DNA from: Puniceicoccales bacterium | Lineage (GTDB): Bacteria > Verrucomicrobiota > Verrucomicrobiia > Opitutales > JAIRKQ01 | Assembly: GCA_031273725.1 (NCBI GenBank) | Contig: JAISRG010000004.1 | Coordinates: forward strand, 1-10,910 | DNA length: 10,910 nucleotides | Direction: 5' to 3' | Shown: in pieces, positions 5,209 through 10,910 of the stretch | Position numbering within the stretch: position 1 is the stretch's first letter | Layout: every line of letters starts with the position of its first letter | Position numbers and translations under genes: made by a program | Notes under the pieces: model-generated | Databases searched by the model: none | What the model was told of the DNA's origin: nothing | Seen by the model: the letters and a program-made list of their open reading frames with translations, nothing else

Positions 5209-6529
5209 TTCTGCAAAAACAATTGGGATTTTGGGACATGGTGTAACGGGGAGGGCTGTAGTAAAGTTTTGCGAAAGACGGGGAATTTCATATAAAATCT
5301 TCGATGAAGAAGACACTAAAGAAGAACAATTTTCGAAGGAAAAAGCAGAACATTGTGATTTAATCGTTCGAAGCCCCAGCTTTATATGCTCCCACGAATG
5401 GACGAAATTGGCAATGTCCGCGGGATGCCATTGCATTGGTGAGTTGGACCTAGCTTCATGTTTTTGGCGTGGAAAAATTGTGGCAATTACGGGAACAAAC
5501 GGAAAAACAACGACCACAGAATTTGTCGCCCATGCATTGCAAACCCATGGTCTAAAAGCTGTCACATGTGGAAATATAGGGAAACCTTTAATAGAAATAA
5601 TAGATTCCGATATCAATGGCAATGACGCCTGGGCTATCGTAGAAGTAAGCTCATTCCAAATGGATGGGGCATTGTTCAGTCCAGATTACGTCTTGTGGAC
5701 AAATTTTGCCGATGATCATTTGGATGTTCACCTCGGATTAAAAGAATATTTTAATTGCAAAGCAAACTTGCTCAGGAATGCAAAAACACCCAATGGCCCC
5801 AAACAGCACTGCTTCGTCGGGCCAAGTGTGCATGATTTCTGCAAAAATTCACAAATTACGGATGTTTTGGGAAAATATACCATTTGTTCCGAATTTGATA
5901 CGTTGCCACGGGAGTCAGCCCTAAATATTAAAACACAGCGGGAGAATTTTGCACTGGTCCAAAAATTTTGGATTTGCAATGATTTTCCAATCAAGCAGCT
6001 ACAAGAGGCCGCCCTAACGTTTAAAATTCCTCCACACCGCCTGCAAATGGTCGCCGAAGTTCGCCAACGCGATGTCAAAACTGGGAAGGAAAAGGCGGTG
6101 GAGTTTTGGAACGATTCAAAGGCAACCAATTTCCATGCGTTAAACGCTGCACTGGCATCGTTTGACAAAAAAGTCATTTTAATAGCCGGCGGGAAGTCAA
6201 AGAATGAACCCGTTGAAAAATTTCTGGAAATTATAGCAGGACGAACTAAAGCCCTATTGCTAATAGGAGAAATTGGTGAAATTTTATACCAATTCATTGG
6301 GGCAAATTTAGCCAAAAACTCAGAGATGGCGTGCAAATTTTTTCCCAACGGCGGGGATCCGGAAAAAGTAATGGCTCGTGTTGTTGAACATGCTTTTGCG
6401 TTGGCTGAAGATGGGGATGTTGTATTGCTAAGTCCTGGGTTTTCGAGCCTCGATTGGTTCAAAAATTATGCGGAGAGGGGAAAATTTTTTGAAAATGGAG
6501 TTTTGTGTTTGAATTTACAAAATAAATAA
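5186..6529 (+). CDS. murD: UDP-N-acetylmuramoylalanine--D-glutamate ligase MurD
   Basis: This cytoplasmic ATP-dependent ligase adds D-Glu to UDP-MurNAc-L-Ala. It has 447 residues, normal for the family. Domain 1 begins with a Rossmann-like TIGILGHGVTGRA (12-24). The central ATPase domain carries the P-loop GTNGKTTT (103-110), EVSSFQMD (153-160) and NFADDHLDVH (173-182). The C-terminal domain carries PPHRLQ (282-287), the diagnostic NDSKATN (309-315), AGGKSKN (334-340) and SPGFSSLDWFKNYAERG (416-432). The GELDLA..FWRGK lead-in to the P-loop resembles Opitutae homologues by recall. The start codon overlaps mraY by 23 bp and has no Shine-Dalgarno, so translation probably depends on ribosomes finishing mraY. 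The Rossmann motif so close to the N-terminus excludes a later start. Confidence 0.95.
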   Translation: MDISALINSAKTIGILGHGVTGRAVVKFCERRGISYKIFDEEDTKEEQFSKEKAEHCDLIVRSPSFICSHEWTKLAMSAGCHCIGELDLASCFWRGKIVAITGTNGKTTTTEFVAHALQTHGLKAVTCGNIGKPLIEIIDSDINGNDAWAIVEVSSFQMDGALFSPDYVLWTNFADDHLDVHLGLKEYFNCKANLLRNAKTPNGPKQHCFVGPSVHDFCKNSQITDVLGKYTICSEFDTLPRESALNIKTQRENFALVQKFWICNDFPIKQLQEAALTFKIPPHRLQMVAEVRQRDVKTGKEKAVEFWNDSKATNFHALNAALASFDKKVILIAGGKSKNEPVEKFLEIIAGRTKALLLIGEIGEILYQFIGANLAKNSEMACKFFPNGGDPEKVMARVVEHAFALAEDGDVVLLSPGFSSLDWFKNYAERGKFFENGVLCLNLQNK

Positions 6530-6538
6530 TAATTATAA

Positions 6539-6546
6539 GGGAGAGG
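6539..6546 (+). promoter_or_regulatory. Shine-Dalgarno of the LysM lipoprotein gene
   Basis: GGGAGAGG lies 10 nt before the ATG at 6557. It is the only strong ribosome binding site inside the mraY-ftsW operon, suggesting the LysM protein is made at a higher rate than the enzymes around it. The TATAAT at 6551-6556 lies too close to the start to be a likely promoter. Confidence 0.5.
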
Positions 6547-6556
6547 CTTTTATAAT

Positions 6557-7678
6557 ATGAAATTACAAAATGTGTTAATTGTATATATTTTCACACCACT
6601 GGTGTTGCTGGTGGGTGGATGTTCTATTTTTGACGATGCAAATCAAGAAAAGAACAATAATGTTGCCAATTTTATCGCGCCAGAAATAGCTTCCGATGGA
6701 GCAAGTGTTAGGAAAAAGCCTACTTTGCCAAAGCAAACATTTGAAGAAATTGGACCGGAAGACCATTTTTTTGAAGAAAATACTCAAAAGCCGACTTATG
6801 AAATTTATGTTGTCCAAAAAGGAGACACAATCTATGGGATTGCCAGAAAAGTAAAAATGTCTCCGGCGACGCTTATGGCAATTAACGGACTGCATAAGGA
6901 TAGCAAATTAATGATAGGACAGAGATTGAAACTCGAAAATGATAAAGTTTCCATAAAGCAATCTTCAGTTACAACAGCAAAAACAACCGTTTACATTGTC
7001 AAGGGAGGAGATTCTTTGTCCAAAATAGCACACATGTACGGAATTACGATAAAGTCACTAAAGGAAATAAATAATTTATCTTCCGATAAGTTGATAATTG
7101 GGCAGAAGCTAACCATTCCAGGGACTACTATTAAAAATCCGAATCCCAATTCGACAAAGTTCCAGGGTGGTCTAGATAATGATGGCAAATATGTCGTAAA
7201 ACAGGGAGATAGTTTAACTTTGATTGCAAAACATTTTGGCGTAAAGCAATCCGCTTTGCAGGAAATCAATAACATAAGCGATCCAAACAAATTACGCGTT
7301 GGGCAAAAATTAACCATTCCCGCCAAAACCGTTGCCTCTTTGGACAAAACGAATGGTACAAAGTTAGAAAGAAGCAACACAGTAGTTCATCCTCAACAGG
7401 ATACTCCTAAAAATCTACCGAATGATTTATACACAATAAAGAGTGGTGATACCATCAATAAAATAGCCCGTGATCTCGGAGTAAAGAAGTCTGATTTGAT
7501 AAAACTAAACAATCTCGAAAGTAATTCCTCATTGCAGGAGGGCAAGAAGCTTCTAATTCCGCAAAAAAAAGCAGCAATTAAGCCAAAGTCCACGGCCAAA
7601 AATCCTGCATCCGATCCTAGTGAGGGAGATTTTTTTGACAATTTCGAAGAGATTCCAGTAATTGAGATTAATAATTAG
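6557..7678 (+). CDS. Lipoprotein with four LysM domains
   Basis: This 373-residue envelope protein is predicted to bind peptidoglycan. A lipoprotein signal peptide covers residues 1-21 (hydrophobic IVYIFTPLVLLVGG), with the lipidated Cys at residue 22. After an acidic linker come four LysM domains: about 84-127, 145-188, 212-255 and 292-335. Each starts with Y-x-V/I-K-x-GD-S/T, and domains 2-4 end with G-Q/K-K-L-x-I-P. Linkers are rich in Pro, Asn, Thr and Lys. The tail (337-373) is basic, then acidic. LysM binds GlcNAc-containing glycan. No catalytic domain such as an M23 peptidase or amidase is present, so it is not a full-length NlpD-type protein, although a LysM gene holds the same place between murD and ftsW in Chlamydia. 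It starts 27 bp after murD and ends 5 bp before ftsW, within the operon. A role as a septal wall tether or amidase activator is inference. Confidence 0.9.
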   Translation: MKLQNVLIVYIFTPLVLLVGGCSIFDDANQEKNNNVANFIAPEIASDGASVRKKPTLPKQTFEEIGPEDHFFEENTQKPTYEIYVVQKGDTIYGIARKVKMSPATLMAINGLHKDSKLMIGQRLKLENDKVSIKQSSVTTAKTTVYIVKGGDSLSKIAHMYGITIKSLKEINNLSSDKLIIGQKLTIPGTTIKNPNPNSTKFQGGLDNDGKYVVKQGDSLTLIAKHFGVKQSALQEINNISDPNKLRVGQKLTIPAKTVASLDKTNGTKLERSNTVVHPQQDTPKNLPNDLYTIKSGDTINKIARDLGVKKSDLIKLNNLESNSSLQEGKKLLIPQKKAAIKPKSTAKNPASDPSEGDFFDNFEEIPVIEINN

Positions 7679-7683
7679 TTTCC

Positions 7684-8844
7684 ATGATTCTAGACAGATT
7701 GGAGACATATTACAGCTACTTCAGCCAGCGTAAAGCTGGCTGGTTTATTTTATCGTGCGTCGGATTGTTAACCGGGCTTGGCCTCATAGTTCTATCGAGC
7801 GCAAGCTTGTCATTTATCAAATCGGAAAATTATTTTTATAAACAGTTAGTGTGGTGTGCCGTTTGTGTTCCATTTTTTTTAGTTGGGTGTTTCGTTGATT
7901 TAAAATTTTTGAAAAAACATTGTTCATTGATTTTGGCGTTTTTTCTAATCGGCCTGATTGCCGTATTAATTCCGGGGATAGGGAAGCTTGTCAATGGTTC
8001 GAGGCGATGGATTGCGATGGGAGGTTTTAATGTACAAGTTTCAGAATTCGCCAAGATTGCCCTGATGCTTTGGTTGGCGAAATATTTAAACAACAACGAG
8101 GGCAATATATCAGATTTTAGGACTGGCTTTCTAATCCCTCTGCTTGTTGCTGCTATCCTATGCGGTTTGATATTTCTAGAGCCCGACTATGGTACGGCGA
8201 TGTTGATTGGAGCGGTAACAATCACACTATTGTTTTTGTCGGGAACCAAACTGCTGTACATATTGTTTGCAATGTCCGGTGGCTTGTTGGCCATTTCAGT
8301 TTTGATATATCTGAATCCTACTCGAATGCGTCGAATCACTGCCTTTCTCGACGTTGAAAATAACAAGTTGGAGGGGGCATATCAGCTTTGGCAAGGGATG
8401 CTCGGTTTTGCTTCCGGTGGATTATATGGAAGGGGCCTTGGCCAAGGTCGCCAGCAGTTGATTTATTTGCCGGAAGCTCATACGGATTTTATTTTCCCAA
8501 TATTTAGTGAAGAATTGGGCAGTCTAGTCGCAATTTTAGTATTGGTGATATATTTAACTTTTTTTTTAACCATCACACACTCTGCGAAGAAACTTCGCGA
8601 TAACTTTGCCAAGTTTCTATCATATGGCATAGCCCTAACCATAATTTATCAAGTGATAATCAATGTTGGCGTCGTTACCGGTTTGCTTCCAACGAAGGGC
8701 ATGGGGCTTCCATTTATAAGCTATGGGGGTTCAAATTTGGTACTACTGTCTTTTATGGTTGGACTTTTGCTAAATTGTTTGAGTGAAAATCCAAAAGAAG
8801 CACCACAATTTGAGCAAAAAATCAACTATAGTATGCAAAAGTAA
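7684..8844 (+). CDS. ftsW: Septal peptidoglycan glycosyltransferase FtsW (SEDS family)
   Basis: This integral inner-membrane polymerase acts on lipid II at the division septum with a class B PBP. It has 386 residues and about ten hydrophobic helices. SEDS motifs are intact: NGSRRWI (104-110), SEFAK (120-124), LEPDYGTA (165-172), GRGLGQGRQQLIYLPEAHTD (249-268) followed by FIFPIFSEELG, and LPTKGMGLPFISYGGSNL (335-352). The Asp in AHTDFIF (D268) matches the residue essential in FtsW and RodA. RodA is the main alternative, but the position after mraY-murD argues for FtsW. There is no visible Shine-Dalgarno, and the start is 5 bp after the LysM gene stop, so coupling is likely. murG normally follows; here the operon ends and a convergent gene begins 133 bp later. 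The Gln-rich C-terminal tail is short. Confidence 0.92.
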   Translation: MILDRLETYYSYFSQRKAGWFILSCVGLLTGLGLIVLSSASLSFIKSENYFYKQLVWCAVCVPFFLVGCFVDLKFLKKHCSLILAFFLIGLIAVLIPGIGKLVNGSRRWIAMGGFNVQVSEFAKIALMLWLAKYLNNNEGNISDFRTGFLIPLLVAAILCGLIFLEPDYGTAMLIGAVTITLLFLSGTKLLYILFAMSGGLLAISVLIYLNPTRMRRITAFLDVENNKLEGAYQLWQGMLGFASGGLYGRGLGQGRQQLIYLPEAHTDFIFPIFSEELGSLVAILVLVIYLTFFLTITHSAKKLRDNFAKFLSYGIALTIIYQVIINVGVVTGLLPTKGMGLPFISYGGSNLVLLSFMVGLLLNCLSENPKEAPQFEQKINYSMQK

Positions 8845-8977
8845 TGTAGTAATTTTAAAGAAAAGATATGAAATAAGACAAAAGGAAGACTGGCAAAGGC
8901 GTGTTTGTTGGATTTGAGGGAAAAAGTGATGGCATGTAAAATACAAAATTTCAAATGGGAGAAGAAAAACTTTTAGT

Positions 8978-10789
8978 TTAAGCATTCAATTTCAGCCATT
9001 CGTTTTCCAGGTTCGCCAGTTGATCGCAACATTTTGAATACAGCTCGCAGGTTTCCACGTCATGAAATTTTGATAATTTTTCTTCGAGGGCTGCTTTTTC
9101 AGTTTCCAGAATTTTGATATCTTTTTCCAAAAGAGATAGCCGTCTATTTAATTTCGAATTATTGCCGGATCGTTTTGAAGTTTCGGTTTTATTCGAATTG
9201 GTGGTTGGAAGATTTTGATCGATTTTTCCCGATAGCAACATTTCTCGATAGGAATCTAGGGTACCGCCAAATGGAGTGCATTTCCCTCCATCGATGATAA
9301 AAAATTTATTGCATGTTTTTGACAACGTAAAAAAGTCGTGGGTAATTAGGATTACCGCCCCCGAATAATTGTTTATTGCGTCAACCAATGCCTCCCGAGC
9401 TTCGATATCCAAATGATTGGTCGGCTCATCCAAAATCATAGCATGTGGGTTAAATAGCGAATTTATTGAGAGCAAGACACGGGATTTTTCACCGCCGGAT
9501 AAATTTTTTATCAAAGTCTCACTGCGGGATTGTGTTATTCCAAACCTTGCCAGGTGGGAACGTGCCTGTGTTTCTGAGAATTCTCGAACAATGCTGCGTA
9601 ATATTTCTATGGGAGAGGATTCCATATTCAATTCATCGGCCTGTTGCTGGGAAAAATATGATATTTTTGCATTTCTTGCATAGGAGATATTTCCCGAAAG
9701 TGGTGCTAACCGATTGGACAACAATTTAGCAAGCGTAGACTTGCCATTGCCGTTCGCTCCCAACAGTGCGATCCTATCACTTGCATCCACACAAAATCCC
9801 ACATTTCTTAGCACTATTTTATCGCCATATCCAGCAACGACACTTTCTAGGGTTATTAGCTTGCGATCAACTTGGGGATGTGGTTTTGGAAATGACAGGG
9901 TCACTTTGTATTTCTCGTTTGGCATTTCGGGAATTTTCATCTTCTCCAGCATTTTGATCCTGCTTTGCGCCTGCTTGGCTTTCGTTGCTTTTGCCCCGAA
10001 CCTATCGATGAAACTTTGTATGTGTTCCCGTCTTTTTTGCTGTGTTTCGATATTTTTTACCAATGCAGTTTCTTGTTTCCTACGCGTATCCATGTAAGTG
10101 TCGTAATTTCCCCTGAAAAGGTGTAGCTGTTTATTGCCAATGCTAACGATGTAATTGCAAATGGAGTTTAAAAATTGCTTTTCATGGGAAATCATGACTA
10201 TCATTTTATTGGTTTTTCCTAAAAAATTTTCCAGCCACATGGCCGTTTCCAAATCCAAATGATTGGAAGGCTCGTCCAATAATAGGCAGTCGGATGGCGC
10301 AAATAGTGTTGCTGCGAGGGATGCCCTTACCTGCCACCCGCCTGAAAATTCTTTCAGTCTTTTATTGAAATCACCCTGTTTGAATCCCAGGCCATCCAGT
10401 ATCGTAGATGCTCGTGCCTCTGCCGAATATCCATCGATTGCCGCATATGCATCATAGGCATTGGCAAGTTGCTCATCGGACATTTTTGGGTCCTCCAAAA
10501 TTGCTTGCAGGCGTATTAGTTCTTTATCGGCACCGATGATAAAATCCAGCAAAGAAATTTCGCCATTTTCGACCTCTTGTTTTACGCAAACGAGTTTCGC
10601 CCTACTTTTTATGAAAATTTCTCCGGTGTCAATATCTTCATTGCCGAGGATGATTTTAAATAGCGTTGTTTTCCCACATCCATTCGGGCCTACCACTCCA
10701 ATTTTCCCATGCGACGGCAAATGTAGTGTTGCATTTTCAAACAATATTCGACCGCCAATTCGATAGGTTAAATTTTCAATATCTATCAT
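8978..10789 (-). CDS. ABC-F family ATPase (Uup/YheS-like), ribosome-associated
   Basis: This soluble twin-ATPase has no membrane domain; the family acts at the ribosomal E site in translation. With the start at ATG 10787-10789 it has 603 residues. The open frame reaches back to a TTG at 10837, but the extra 16 residues do not fit the family, whose members begin right at the first beta strand (MIDIENLTYRIGG). ATPase 1 has GPNGCGKTT (34-42), SGGW (149-152) and LLLDEPSNHLD (169-179, Glu173). The helical P-site tRNA interaction linker covers about 230-295, rich in Lys/Arg/Gln. ATPase 2 has GANGNGKST (344-352), LSGGEKSR (430-437) and MILDEPTNHLD (451-461, Glu455). A disordered spacer leads to a C-terminal coiled coil at about 548-600. 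Size and coiled coil resemble YheS or Uup; I cannot decide which. Nothing indicates an antibiotic-resistance subtype. It is transcribed towards ftsW. Confidence 0.92.
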   Translation of the reverse strand: MIDIENLTYRIGGRILFENATLHLPSHGKIGVVGPNGCGKTTLFKIILGNEDIDTGEIFIKSRAKLVCVKQEVENGEISLLDFIIGADKELIRLQAILEDPKMSDEQLANAYDAYAAIDGYSAEARASTILDGLGFKQGDFNKRLKEFSGGWQVRASLAATLFAPSDCLLLDEPSNHLDLETAMWLENFLGKTNKMIVMISHEKQFLNSICNYIVSIGNKQLHLFRGNYDTYMDTRRKQETALVKNIETQQKRREHIQSFIDRFGAKATKAKQAQSRIKMLEKMKIPEMPNEKYKVTLSFPKPHPQVDRKLITLESVVAGYGDKIVLRNVGFCVDASDRIALLGANGNGKSTLAKLLSNRLAPLSGNISYARNAKISYFSQQQADELNMESSPIEILRSIVREFSETQARSHLARFGITQSRSETLIKNLSGGEKSRVLLSINSLFNPHAMILDEPTNHLDIEAREALVDAINNYSGAVILITHDFFTLSKTCNKFFIIDGGKCTPFGGTLDSYREMLLSGKIDQNLPTTNSNKTETSKRSGNNSKLNRRLSLLEKDIKILETEKAALEEKLSKFHDVETCELYSKCCDQLANLENEWLKLNA

Positions 10790-10806
10790 TGCTTCGCTTT
10801 TTCGAA

Positions 10807-10839
10807 ACAATACAAATCGGATCCCATTACAATACAAAT
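10807..10839. repeat. Two 11-bp direct repeats upstream of the ABC-F gene, 22-bp period
   Basis: ACAATACAAAT occurs identically at 10807-10817 and 10829-10839, 22 bp apart, which is about two DNA turns. Both copies lie 18-50 bp upstream of the chosen ABC-F start, inside the part of the longer frame that I treat as non-coding. The layout suggests paired operator sites or promoter elements. No regulator is identified. Confidence 0.45.
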
Positions 10840-10910
10840 ACGCGAATGGCGAATTAAAGAGGGAAATTAGCAGCTAAAAAATGCCCGCACACATAGCAGA
10901 GAAAGCGACT

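Noticed and set aside
5728..6462. Long minus-strand open frame (244 codons) inside murD
   Set aside because: It is a shadow of murD, whose catalytic motifs are all intact on the plus strand; its translation is Ser/Phe/Cys-rich without domain features.
6551..6556. TATAAT just before the LysM gene as a -10 box
   Set aside because: It lies directly against the start codon, which would leave no leader, and it is inside a tightly spaced operon.
8845..8977. Possible terminators or a gene remnant between ftsW and the ABC-F gene
   Set aside because: I find no GC-rich hairpin with a T tract on either strand and no frame with family-like sequence. The convergent ends are unexplained but unremarkable.
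8978..10789. ABC transporter or antibiotic-resistance ABC-F
   Set aside because: There is no membrane domain or neighbouring permease, and the linker and C-terminal coiled coil resemble housekeeping Uup/YheS types more than resistance subtypes.
10790..10837. 16-codon N-terminal extension (TTG start) of the ABC-F protein
   Set aside because: ABC-F proteins begin at the first strand of ATPase 1, which is exactly at ATG 10789. The extension overlaps direct repeats that look regulatory.

Overview
This is an AT-rich bacterial window. It holds eight complete genes and one gene cut by the left edge, with no phage, IS element, CRISPR array, tRNA or rRNA that I can recognise. The best guess at origin is a host-associated member of the PVC group: an Opitutae-like Verrucomicrobiota lineage, or less likely a Chlamydiota lineage. 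Three things point there. The order mraY-murD-LysM gene-ftsW matches the arrangement I recall from Chlamydia and Verrucomicrobia, whereas proteobacteria usually have no LysM gene between murD and ftsW. The left-edge lipoprotein and the small CBM20-like protein resemble families I associate with Verrucomicrobia. A type III secretion system (T3SS) ring gene is present, which suggests interaction with a eukaryotic host. The assignment rests on recall and gene order, not on a search.

Layout. Positions 1-146 (minus) hold the start of a small lipoprotein gene. Positions 326-706 (plus) encode a small protein with a carbohydrate-binding-like fold. Positions 767-2341 (plus) hold a two-gene T3SS unit: sctD (inner-membrane ring, FHA-TM-periplasmic ring domains) and a 75-residue YscE-like needle co-chaperone candidate. 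About 310 bp without a gene follow (2342-2651). Next come two unrecognised genes on the minus strand (2652-3002 and 3193-3888). One is a polar protein with a Ser/Asn/Thr-rich N-terminus. The other has a polar N-terminal half and a bilobed, Inc-like hydrophobic region. Beside sctD they are candidate secreted substrates.

Positions 4087-8844 (plus) form a tight division/cell-wall operon: mraY (lipid I synthesis), murD (D-Glu addition to UDP-MurNAc-Ala), a lipoprotein with four LysM domains (peptidoglycan binding) and ftsW (septal peptidoglycan glycosyltransferase). MurD makes a cytoplasmic precursor, MraY loads the finished precursor on lipid, FtsW polymerises it, and the LysM lipoprotein probably binds the product. 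The usual neighbours murF (upstream) and murG/murC (downstream) are absent from both ends.

Positions 8978-10789 (minus) encode an ABC-F ATPase, convergent with ftsW. ABC-F proteins are soluble and act on ribosomes. Two minus-strand genes (at 3193 and 8978) are best started at an internal ATG rather than at the upstream TTG of the longest open frame.
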